The position numbers were made by a program, and so were the translations under genes. A stretch of 9,237 bases of DNA from Atribacterota bacterium (lineage in GTDB: Bacteria; Atribacterota; Phoenicimicrobiia; Phoenicimicrobiales; Stramentimicrobiaceae), in the NCBI GenBank assembly GCA_028696495.1, contig JAQVGY010000029.1:1-9237 (forward strand), in the 5' to 3' direction. Under the pieces are notes generated by a model. It worked only from the letters and a program-made list of their open reading frames with translations. It was not told the DNA's origin and did no database searches. Shown one piece after another: positions 1-5,338 of this stretch; positions within the stretch are counted from its first letter, which is position 1, and the number at the start of each line of letters is the position of its first letter.

Positions 1-17
1 TACTAAAATTTACTGTT

Positions 18-41
18 CTATTTTTTAATTTAATAAAATAG
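18..41. terminator. Weak AT-rich inverted repeat downstream of btuD
   Basis: CTATTTT (18-24) is repeated in inverse as AAAATAG (35-41), giving a 7-bp stem with a 10-base loop, starting 15 bases beyond the btuD stop codon. On the minus strand it is not followed by a clear run of T. It could be a feeble transcription end for the leftward B12 uptake operon, or chance in AT-rich DNA. The rest of positions 1-56 shows nothing else. Confidence 0.2.
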
Positions 42-56
42 GCAATTAAATTATAG

Positions 57-842
57 TTACATGATGACCTGGGGGATGGAGAGCTCCGGGTGTTGAATAA
101 TATTTGGTCTGGTATGATACACCTTTTTTAAATAATATTCATTGATTACCTCATGAGGAGTTCCTATCTTTTCAATTCCACCCTGATTTAGCAGAATAAG
201 TTTATCTGAACAGTAGCTGGCTAAGTTCAGGTCATGAAAAACAGATATAATACATTTAACCTCTTCCTTCAATGATTCCCTGAGGATTTTTATAATCTCA
301 TATTTATAACTCAAATCCAGGTGTGAAGAAAATTCGTCCAGCATAAGTATTTTGGGTGATTGTGCCAGAGCACGGGCTATATACACTCTTTGCATCTCAC
401 CACCGCTGATCTGGTGAATTCCTTTCTCGGCATGGTGTAGAGAATCAGTCTTTTCCATAGCATCTTGAGAGATTTGATAATCGAGAAGAGTCTCTCCCTG
501 CCATTGATTGATAAAAGGTATTCTTCCCATAAAGACAATCTCTTTCACCTTATAATTATAGGAGATATAGGATTCCTGTGGTACCACGGAGATTATTTTT
601 GCCATTTTCTTTCTGGATATTTTCCTGACATCTTGTTCAAACACCTTAATTTCACCCTTTTGAGGGGTGAGAATGCCAGAGATTAACTTTAAAATTGTAG
701 TTTTACCGGAACCATTAGGTCCGATAATGCCAATGAATTGTCCGGGATAGATAGATAAATTTACCTCTTGAATTGCAGGATGATGGTTATAAGAAAAGGT
801 TACATTTTCTAAAGAAATAATAGGTTTAATATCAGTATTCAT
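57..842 (-). CDS. btuD: Cobalamin ABC transporter, ATP-binding protein
   Basis: This is the cytoplasmic ATPase of a B12/iron-siderophore type importer; it powers the BtuC permease. The 261-residue protein has all ABC motifs in order: Walker A GPNGSGKTT (41-49), Q-loop Gln89 in VVPQES, signature ISGGEMQR (145-152), Walker B ILMLDE (165-170) and switch His203. The residues after Walker B read FSSHLD instead of the common PTSHLD, a mild variant. I start it at the ATG at 842 because AGGAGG lies 10 bases upstream (853-858); a longer frame reaching 890 would place that site inside the gene. Its start overlaps the end of btuC by 11 bases, implying translational coupling. Sequence alone cannot separate B12 from haem or siderophore importers; the B12 call rests on the riboswitch at the operon head. 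Confidence 0.93.
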   Translation of the reverse strand: MNTDIKPIISLENVTFSYNHHPAIQEVNLSIYPGQFIGIIGPNGSGKTTILKLISGILTPQKGEIKVFEQDVRKISRKKMAKIISVVPQESYISYNYKVKEIVFMGRIPFINQWQGETLLDYQISQDAMEKTDSLHHAEKGIHQISGGEMQRVYIARALAQSPKILMLDEFSSHLDLSYKYEIIKILRESLKEEVKCIISVFHDLNLASYCSDKLILLNQGGIEKIGTPHEVINEYYLKKVYHTRPNIIQHPELSIPQVIM

Positions 843-1890
843 TATTTTTATTCCTCCTTTTAAGCAGATGAATAAAGATTGGTGAACCAACCAGAGCGGT
901 GATTACTCCAATGGGTATCTCAGTTGGAGCGATAATAGTACGTGCTATGGTGTCACATATAATTAAAAAGATTGAGCCGGCTAATGCTGATACCGGCAGC
1001 ATAATGCGATGGTCAGGACCTACTAATAAGCGGGCAATGTGTGGAATTACCAATCCTACAAAACCAATTAATCCTGTAAAGGATACTACAATGGCAATCA
1101 TGGTTGAACCAATAAAAAATATTTTTAATCTAAGTTTTTCTGTCTGAATCCCCAGATGCAAAGCCTCTTCTTCTCCCAGTGCCATAGCATTTAATTCTAA
1201 AGATGAAGATACCAGCAGTATGGTACCCAGGAATACCGGTAAAGAGATCCAATATATATTGCTCCAGTTAGAAGTTGAGAGGTCACCCATCAGCCAGAAT
1301 AGCATAGAACGTGTTTCTCGCCTTGATATAGCTAAAAGAAGTGTGATTATTGCTGAAAAGAAAAAGTTAACCGCTACTCCAGCCAGCAATAAATCTGACA
1401 TGGGTAAATGGGATTTCTTGCGAGACAAGAGGTATACTAAAGAGATGGAAATGAAAGCACCCATTAGTGCAAAAACCGGTAAAAAAGGTACAAGGTAAAG
1501 CCCTGCAGCGTATTGTAAAGCAAGGGCAGAACAGGCTCCCAGGGCTGCACCTGCTGAGACTCCCAGAATATAGGGGTCTGCCAATGGATTTCTTAAAATT
1601 CCTTGAAATCCTCCTCCTACACTGGCCAGAGTCATCCCGGTAAGCATGGCCATAATCAACCTCGGTATTCTTAATTCCCAGATAATTAGACCCAGACTAT
1701 CATCTGTTTTATGATGCCAGAGAATGGATAAGATCTTTTGTGGTTGAATAGCAATGGTACCAAAATTGAGCCCGACAAAACCTATTGCTAGTATGGATAA
1801 AAAGCCAATCACTATAATTAAGATAGCTTTATATCTCCAATTAGAATAACCGTATAGATTATTCTTCTCTGATTTTATGGAAGATTTCAT
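832..1890 (-). CDS. btuC: Cobalamin ABC transporter, FecCD/BtuC-type permease
   Basis: This is an integral membrane permease of 352 residues, a normal length for the FecCD family, which works as a homodimer with two BtuD subunits. A first membrane helix lies at about 21-43. Family hallmarks are LRIPR (73-77), GGGFQGILRNPLADPYILG (92-110), the GEEEALHLG coupling segment (239-247) that contacts the ATPase, GLIGFVGLVIPHIARLLVG (273-291) and the C-terminal PTEIPIGVITALVGSPIF (322-339). About ten hydrophobic segments are expected and the hydrophobic pattern agrees. The ATG at 1890 is preceded by GGAG about 8 bases upstream and lies within the 3' end of btuF, overlapping it by 32 bases; the downstream end overlaps btuD. 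The three genes are therefore one transcription unit. Confidence 0.94.
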   Translation of the reverse strand: MKSSIKSEKNNLYGYSNWRYKAILIIVIGFLSILAIGFVGLNFGTIAIQPQKILSILWHHKTDDSLGLIIWELRIPRLIMAMLTGMTLASVGGGFQGILRNPLADPYILGVSAGAALGACSALALQYAAGLYLVPFLPVFALMGAFISISLVYLLSRKKSHLPMSDLLLAGVAVNFFFSAIITLLLAISRRETRSMLFWLMGDLSTSNWSNIYWISLPVFLGTILLVSSSLELNAMALGEEEALHLGIQTEKLRLKIFFIGSTMIAIVVSFTGLIGFVGLVIPHIARLLVGPDHRIMLPVSALAGSIFLIICDTIARTIIAPTEIPIGVITALVGSPIFIHLLKRRNKNNEY

Positions 1891-2797
1891 ATAATAACTC
1901 CAATCCTTCTACCAGTCGGGGTCCTTCTCTGTATAAAAGGTCTTCGTTTACAACAAAAATGTGATTATTTTTTACTGCCGGAAGTCCAGACCAGCCAGGC
2001 CGTTTGATAATATCATTTTTCATCTTAGTAACCTCTTCCGGATTCATACTACCGGTGGGAATAATAATAATGTCAGGTTGGGTTTCGATAACCAGTTCCG
2101 GGCTGATAGGCACCCATCCCTGTTGATTCCCTGTAATGTTTTTGCCACCTGCTAAGGTAATTAGTTCATCAAAGATGGTTCCGCTGCCAGGGCTCCATAT
2201 CGTTTCAAAACCGGAACCGGTAAATATTTTTGGCTTTTCCATATCAGGGATATGGGCATGTAGGGAGAGGATAGTGCTTATACGTTTTGTTAAATCGGCA
2301 GCAAGTTCTTTCCCTTTTTCGGGTATGCCGCAGGCAGTGGCAATAAATTCTATACTGTGTAACATTTCTTCCAGTGAAAATGCTTCAATTACTAAGACTT
2401 TAAAGCCCAGCTCTCTTAGTTTGGGAATGTCTTTGGTCCCAAATCCGCCATAAGCAAGAATCAAATCCGGTTCCAATGAGATTATTTTTTCTAAATTCAA
2501 AGGTGTCATTACTCCAATAGATTCAATTCTTTCTGCATCAGGAGGATAATTACAAAAATCACTTCTGCCTACCAGCCTTTCTTCCAAACCCAGGGCAAAG
2601 ATTATTTCTGTATTACTGGGGGCAGCTGAGACAATTCTCTCTGGTTTTTTGGTGAGGGTAACCTCTAAACCAAGGTCATCAATTAGAGTGATAGGATACA
2701 GGTCATCTTCTTCCTGCGAGTTACCGTAAACTGGTACAGGGATAACTATAGAAAAAATAAACAATATAACTAAGAAAATAAATGATTTTCTGTACAT
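1859..2797 (-). CDS. btuF: Cobalamin ABC transporter, substrate-binding protein
   Basis: This 312-residue secreted binding protein captures the corrinoid and delivers it to BtuC. Residues 1-25 form a signal peptide: MYRK, then a hydrophobic stretch, then VPVYG with likely signal peptidase I cleavage before Asn26. There is no lipobox cysteine, so it is probably a free periplasmic protein or is held by an uncleaved signal. The mature part is a class III (BtuF/FepB-like) fold: DDLGLEVTL (40-48), PERIVSAAPSNTEIIFALG (52-70), LVGRSDFCNYPP (75-86), and LEPDLILAYGG (108-118) in the first lobe; FTGSGFETIWSPGSGT (192-207) and VIETQPDIIIIP (236-247) in the second. The ATG at 2797 has AGAGAGG a few bases upstream. 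It is the first gene behind the cobalamin riboswitch, which makes B12 or a related corrinoid the best ligand guess. Confidence 0.93.
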   Translation of the reverse strand: MYRKSFIFLVILFIFSIVIPVPVYGNSQEEDDLYPITLIDDLGLEVTLTKKPERIVSAAPSNTEIIFALGLEERLVGRSDFCNYPPDAERIESIGVMTPLNLEKIISLEPDLILAYGGFGTKDIPKLRELGFKVLVIEAFSLEEMLHSIEFIATACGIPEKGKELAADLTKRISTILSLHAHIPDMEKPKIFTGSGFETIWSPGSGTIFDELITLAGGKNITGNQQGWVPISPELVIETQPDIIIIPTGSMNPEEVTKMKNDIIKRPGWSGLPAVKNNHIFVVNEDLLYREGPRLVEGLELLYEIFHKIREE

Positions 2798-2840
2798 TTT
2801 TTCCTCTCTTTGCTGGTTTTTTAAAAATTCATATTTATAA

Positions 2841-2876
2841 AAACAAAGAAGACACCCTTTGACCGCGAAAGAGTGT
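2841..2876 (-). terminator. Rho-independent terminator in the btuF leader
   Basis: On the minus strand ACACTCTTT (2876-2868) pairs with AAAGGGTGT (2860-2852): nine pairs including one U-G, with a 7-base loop CGCGGTC. It is followed by a U-rich tract CUUCUUUGUUUUU. The wobble pair works only when the minus strand is transcribed; on the plus strand the same position is a C-A mismatch, so the structure is built for leftward transcription. It lies 12 bases after the riboswitch and 54 bases before btuF, as expected of the expression platform of an attenuator. Confidence 0.85.
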
Positions 2877-2888
2877 AAAAATCATCTT

Positions 2889-3026
2889 ACAGGCAGGTCT
2901 CCTGGCTTAAGGCTATCTATTTGCTGCGCCTTCCCGGAGGGTTAGTCCAGTGGCATAATGCAGCTTTCGGTACCTTTTACAGTAACGGGCTTGCGGTGGA
3001 TTTGCACCACGCTTCCCTTAACCTGT
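2889..3026 (-). promoter_or_regulatory. Cobalamin riboswitch (B12 element)
   Basis: The minus strand shows the conserved blocks in order: GGGAAGCGTGGTGCAAATCC near the 5' end, then CCCGTTACTGTAA, the core TGCCACTGG (2956-2948), GGGAAGGCG, and the B12 box AGCCAGGAGACCTGCC near the 3' end. The outer P1 stem is formed by ACAGG (3026-3022) with CCTGT (2893-2889) and can extend past an A-A mismatch by three more pairs (TCT with AGA). At about 138 bases it is compact, with short side arms. This family binds adenosylcobalamin or related cobalamins and represses downstream uptake or synthesis genes. With the terminator directly after it, binding is expected to stop transcription before btuF. Confidence 0.96.
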
Positions 3027-3035
3027 TAGAATAGT

Positions 3036-3041
3036 ATTATA
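3036..3041 (-). promoter_or_regulatory. Candidate -10 box for the B12 riboswitch operon
   Basis: The minus strand carries a perfect TATAAT at 3041-3036. A start six or seven bases further on would fall at about 3028-3030, exactly where the first strand of riboswitch helix P1 begins, which is what a riboswitch promoter should look like. The -35 is poor: TTGTAA (3067-3062) is 20 bases away, longer than usual. The region is very AT-rich, so chance matches are easy. Confidence 0.45.
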
Positions 3042-3166
3042 TAGTATAAGGTAATAAAATATTACAACTACCTTACTTCATTATGTATTTTTCAATGTTT
3101 GCAAGATGTAAAATAGAGTTTTAAGTATGACAACTATCTAAATGTAGAATCCATATGTTATTATAA

Positions 3167-3181
3167 TTCATATAATATGAA
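3167..3181. repeat. Short perfect palindrome TTCATAT-A-ATATGAA
   Basis: Seven bases are mirrored exactly around a single central A. This is the shape of a dimeric repressor site, but it is far from both candidate promoters (about 130 bases from the btuF -10 and about 300 from cobO) and sits in AT-rich DNA, so it may mean nothing. Confidence 0.3.
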
Positions 3182-3314
3182 AATTCAATTTTAATATTGT
3201 TCTTTTAATAATAGGCTCATAGTTTATAGTTATTGGATAATATAGGAGATTGGTAATTTTACCAGCAAATACTTATTATTTACCTATCATTATTTATGCG
3301 GGCAACAGAGTATG

Positions 3315-3354
3315 AGATTGCCACGACTTGCTTTCAGCAAGTCTCGCAATGACA
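3315..3354. repeat. Palindromic dispersed-type intergenic repeat
   Basis: The core is a perfect 8-bp hairpin, GACTTGCT (3325-3332) with AGCAAGTC (3336-3343) and a 3-base loop. Outside it ATTGC (3317-3321) pairs with GCAAT (3346-3350), with small internal loops. The flanks GAGATTGCCAC and TCGCAATGACA (read the other way, TGTCATTGCGA and GTGGCAATCTC) match from memory a type of short palindromic element scattered through intergenic DNA of many anaerobes and other bacteria. It is more GC-rich than its surroundings. There is no T-run beside it, so it is not an obvious terminator. Confidence 0.65.
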
Positions 3355-3423
3355 GGAGGAGGGAATCCTGGTCCTGAATGAGAAGTGTTAGCTATGTGTT
3401 GGCCAAACTATTAAACTCTTTTT

Positions 3424-3491
3424 ACGGTATACGTAATACGGTATACTTATATATGTACGACGCAAAACGTAAAACACCTTTGACGGTATAC
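3424..3491. repeat. Three direct copies of ACGGTATAC
   Basis: Exact copies lie at 3424-3432, 3438-3446 and 3483-3491. Each ends in the self-complementary GTATAC. The DNA between them is also built of ACG-N units such as ACGTAAT, ACGACGCAAAACGTAAAAC. The spacing of the first two is 14 bases and of the last two 45. The third copy overlaps the -35 of the candidate cobO promoter. It may be a regulator binding array or a degenerate simple-sequence tract. Confidence 0.6.
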
Positions 3492-3508
3492 TGATTTTAT
3501 CTGAGAAT
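3480..3508 (+). promoter_or_regulatory. Candidate cobO promoter
   Basis: TTGACG (3480-3485), 17 bases, then GAGAAT (3503-3508) gives a good -35 with ideal spacing and a 4-of-6 match at -10. It would start a transcript about 60 bases before cobO. The -35 shares bases with the third ACGGTATAC repeat. Confidence 0.45.
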
Positions 3509-3575
3509 AAATGAAAAAGTTTTCAGAGCTTTTTTTAAAGAGAACATTTTAAAAATGAAAGTAAGGGGTATTCTT

Positions 3576-4097
3576 ATGAAAGCTAAGGGGTTAATTCAAA
3601 TTTACACCGGTAATGGTAAAGGGAAAACAACAGCTGCACTGGGTTTAGCGCTGAGAGCTGCTGGCAGAGATAAAAGAATATTAATAGTACAATTTATGAA
3701 AAAATGGGATTATGGTGAACTGCATTCCATTAAAAAAATTCCCCAGATAACTATTAAAACTTTCGGAACAAAGGATTTTGTTTACAAGGGTAAGGCAAAA
3801 GAAATTGATTTCCAGGAAGCCCGAAGAGCTTTTACAGAAGGAGCAGAAGGTGCCTTTAGCGGAGAATACGATATAGTTATATTTGACGAACTTAATGTAG
3901 CACTCGATTTTGGTTTGTTGGAGATAGAAGAGGTAGTCAACTTTTTAAAGGATAAACCAGAAGAAGTTGAAATAATAATAACCGGTAGAAATGCCCCATC
4001 AGAATTGGTTGAACTGGCCGATCTGGTAACAGAGATGCAGGAGATTAAACATCCTTTTCAAAAAGGCGTTAATGCCAGAATAGGAATTGAATATTAA
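3576..4097 (+). CDS. cobO: Corrinoid adenosyltransferase (CobA/CobO/BtuR type)
   Basis: This enzyme transfers the 5'-deoxyadenosyl group of ATP to reduced cob(I)alamin or cob(I)yrinic acid diamide, making coenzyme B12. The 173-residue protein has the family P-loop GNGKGKT (12-18) followed by TAALGLALRAAG, VQFMKKWDYGEL (38-49), the Walker B-like VIFDELNVAL (101-110), TGRNAPSELVELADLVTEM (137-155) and the terminal HPFQKGVNARIGIEY (159-173). All mark the CobA family, not the unrelated PduO or EutT adenosyltransferases. I choose the ATG at 3576 because AAGGGG (3563-3568) sits 7 bases before it; an ATG at 3555 would add seven residues without a good site. It is divergent from the B12 uptake operon, and together they cover import and activation. 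No other cobalamin synthesis gene is present. Confidence 0.95.
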   Translation: MKAKGLIQIYTGNGKGKTTAALGLALRAAGRDKRILIVQFMKKWDYGELHSIKKIPQITIKTFGTKDFVYKGKAKEIDFQEARRAFTEGAEGAFSGEYDIVIFDELNVALDFGLLEIEEVVNFLKDKPEEVEIIITGRNAPSELVELADLVTEMQEIKHPFQKGVNARIGIEY

Positions 4098-4103
4098 ATA
4101 AAG

Positions 4104-4131
4104 TTGCTCATTATGCTAAATATAGTAAAAT
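4104..4131 (+). promoter_or_regulatory. Candidate promoter before the DUF2007 gene
   Basis: TTGCTC (4104-4109), 16 bases, then TAAAAT (4126-4131). The -10 is a 5-of-6 match, the -35 is partial. It lies in the 71-base gap after cobO and would give a leader of about 30 bases. Read-through from cobO is equally possible because no terminator is visible between them. Confidence 0.3.
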
Positions 4132-4168
4132 ATAACCAAAGAGATTTAAGGGGAAAGAGATAAAGATA

Positions 4169-4423
4169 ATGGTAATAAATGAGGAAGAATTCCGCAATGC
4201 AAAAATATCTTTACTATGTGCAGTACCAACGGAGGTTGATGCCCTTCCCATTCAAAGTCTATTAGAAAGCTATGATATTAAATGTATACTTCAATCAGAT
4301 GTGACCAGGTCGGTATATCCTTTTATAGTAGATGGATTGGCAGAAGTCAGAATCCTGGTTTTAGAAAAAGATTTGGACAAAGCACAGGAGATCTTAAAAG
4401 ATTCAGATTGCAAATTTTCTTGA
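4169..4423 (+). CDS. Small DUF2007-type protein (putative signal-transducing)
   Basis: An 84-residue protein that resembles the DUF2007 family: a strand (ISLLCAVPT, 13-21), a helix beginning EVDALPIQSLLESYDI (22-37), CILQSD (39-44), then a strand and acidic helix VRILVLEKDLDKAQEILKD (60-78). Family members are about 70-100 residues, have a ferredoxin-like beta-alpha-beta fold and are described only as putative signal transducers; no biochemical role is known to me. The ribosome site is not ideal: AAGGGG ends 15 bases before the ATG, with AAAGAG nearer. No cysteine or metal pattern is evident (Cys17, Cys39 and Cys81 are scattered). It sits between cobO and a flavodoxin-like gene, which does not reveal its job. 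Confidence 0.75.
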   Translation: MVINEEEFRNAKISLLCAVPTEVDALPIQSLLESYDIKCILQSDVTRSVYPFIVDGLAEVRILVLEKDLDKAQEILKDSDCKFS

Positions 4424-4465
4424 TAGAATATAGCTTATTCAAAAATAAAAATAAATTAAAGAAAG

Positions 4466-4492
4466 AATCACATTTTTAATAAAAATATGATT
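4466..4492. repeat. AT-rich inverted repeat between genes
   Basis: AATCACATTTTT (4466-4477) and AAAAATATGATT (4481-4492) are mirrored around AAT, 11 of 12 positions pairing on the plus strand and 12 if a minus-strand U-G is allowed. It lies 43 bases after the DUF2007 gene and 26 before the flavodoxin start. No T-run follows on the plus strand. It could weakly end the upstream transcript or be an operator. Confidence 0.4.
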
Positions 4493-4505
4493 AATCTTAC
4501 AGTTT

Positions 4506-4512
4506 GAGGAGG
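4506..4512 (+). promoter_or_regulatory. Ribosome binding site that sets a TTG start
   Basis: GAGGAGG is followed by six bases and then TTG at 4519. A longer in-frame reading from TTG at 4504 would translate this site itself as Arg-Arg, so the downstream TTG is the real start. Confidence 0.8.
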
Positions 4513-4518
4513 TTACAA

Positions 4519-4980
4519 TTGGCAAAAATTTTAATTGTGTATCACTCACAAGCGGGAATTGTAAAGGAAATGGCTTATGCTATAAAGCAAGGAATTGAAA
4601 ATACAGATGACTTTGAAATTATAATTAAAACAGCCGAACAAGCTGATCAGGAGGATTTGAGAACTGCTTCGGGAATAGCGATAGGCACTCCTGATTATTT
4701 TGATTATATGGCCGGAACTATTAAAGATTTTTTTGACAGGACTTTTTATGCTGTTCAAAGCAAAATCAGAGGCAGCTTAACTGCTAATATACCCTGTGTC
4801 TTTTTTGTATCAGGAGGTACAGGAGGAGGGCCAGCACTGGAAAGTCTAAAAAAGATAGGTTCTTATTTTAAATTTAACGTTATTGATTATGTTAGCAGCG
4901 GACCACGTTTTACTGAAGATGTTCTGAAGAAATGTGAATTACTTGGTAAAAGATTAGCTGAAGAAATTAAAAAAGAATAA
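4519..4980 (+). CDS. Flavodoxin/WrbA-like FMN protein
   Basis: A 153-residue single-domain flavodoxin fold, expected to bind FMN and carry electrons or reduce quinones or iron centres. AKILIVYHSQAG (2-13) is the first strand and phosphate loop; GIAIGTPDYFDYMAGTIKDFFDR (52-74) matches the second flavin loop of WrbA-like proteins (GTP-x-x-F-x-x-M); VFFVSGGTGGGPALESL (94-110) is the third. The loop HSQAGIV lacks the threonines of classical flavodoxins (S/T-x-T-G-x-T), having Ala12 and Val15, a departure also typical of WrbA-like members, so FMN contacts must differ. The start is TTG with a strong ribosome site. It ends 38 bases before an Nfu scaffold gene, close enough for co-transcription. Electron carrier and NAD(P)H:quinone reductase are both possible. 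Confidence 0.85.
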   Translation: MAKILIVYHSQAGIVKEMAYAIKQGIENTDDFEIIIKTAEQADQEDLRTASGIAIGTPDYFDYMAGTIKDFFDRTFYAVQSKIRGSLTANIPCVFFVSGGTGGGPALESLKKIGSYFKFNVIDYVSSGPRFTEDVLKKCELLGKRLAEEIKKE

Positions 4981-5018
4981 AAATTAAATTTAGAAAAGAT
5001 TAAAAGGAGGAAATTCTT

Positions 5019-5246
5019 ATGTCTTTAAAAGAACAGGTAGAAAAGGCTTTAGAAAAAATCAGACCATCTCTTCGTGCTGATGGGGGAGATGTAGAATTAG
5101 TTGAAGTGACTGAAGATGGCATAGTGAAGGTAAGGCTGCAGGGAGCCTGCCGTGGGTGCCCTATGAGTCAGATGACTTTGAAACTGGGTATTGAAAGGAC
5201 ACTCAAACAGGAGATACCGGAAGTTAAGGAAGTCCAATCAGTTTAG
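5019..5246 (+). CDS. nfu: NifU C-terminal domain (Nfu) iron-sulfur scaffold
   Basis: A stand-alone 75-residue Nfu domain that carries a labile [4Fe-4S] or [2Fe-2S] cluster and hands it to target enzymes in the cytoplasm. Diagnostic features are IRPSLRADGGDVELVEV (14-30) and the cluster motif GACRGCPMS (42-50), with Cys44 and Cys47 in a CxxC; two monomers bridge one cluster. AGGAGG lies about 8 bases before the ATG. It lies between the flavodoxin-like gene and rubrerythrin, both redox proteins; the window's ferredoxin-linked oxidoreductase is a possible client, which is inference. No IscU or NifS partner is seen. Confidence 0.93.
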   Translation: MSLKEQVEKALEKIRPSLRADGGDVELVEVTEDGIVKVRLQGACRGCPMSQMTLKLGIERTLKQEIPEVKEVQSV

Positions 5247-5338
5247 CTTAAAAGCTCAGCCTGGAATAACCGGAAAGTTAAATATTAAGTAAATTTATGT
5301 GGAAAAATAAAAATACAAAGCAACAAAAGGAGAGTCTT

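Larger units (their letters stand above)
3042..3575. other. Long intergenic region between divergent B12 genes
   Basis: About 530 bases without a credible protein gene on either strand. It separates the leftward uptake operon from rightward cobO. It contains a 15-base palindrome, a hairpin-forming dispersed-type repeat, a tract with three ACGGTATAC copies and a probable cobO promoter, each listed separately. No riboswitch-like B12 box is visible on the plus strand, so cobO does not appear to share the uptake operon's riboswitch. The remaining sequence is plain AT-rich spacer. Confidence 0.7.

Noticed and set aside
899..1498. Two plus-strand open frames across btuC
   Set aside because: Both are antisense to the conserved permease and look like low-quality reverse readings of its membrane helices.
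2136..2453. 105-codon open frame on the plus strand inside btuF
   Set aside because: It is antisense to a well-supported gene, has no family resemblance and no convincing ribosome site.
3424..3491. CRISPR array suggested by repeated ACGGTATAC
   Set aside because: The units are only 9 bases, spacing is irregular (14 and 45) and no cas gene is nearby.
3514..3537. AAAAAG...CTTTTTTT before cobO as an attenuator
   Set aside because: The stem is six pairs, almost all A-U, with a 9-10 base loop; too unstable to claim.
4282..4479. 65-codon frame overlapping the DUF2007 gene
   Set aside because: It is a frame shadow; the DUF2007 frame has family-like composition and the alternative ends in Lys/Asn-rich intergenic DNA.
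5247..5338. PerR or Fur box before rubrerythrin
   Set aside because: No sequence close to either consensus is visible in the 92-base gap.
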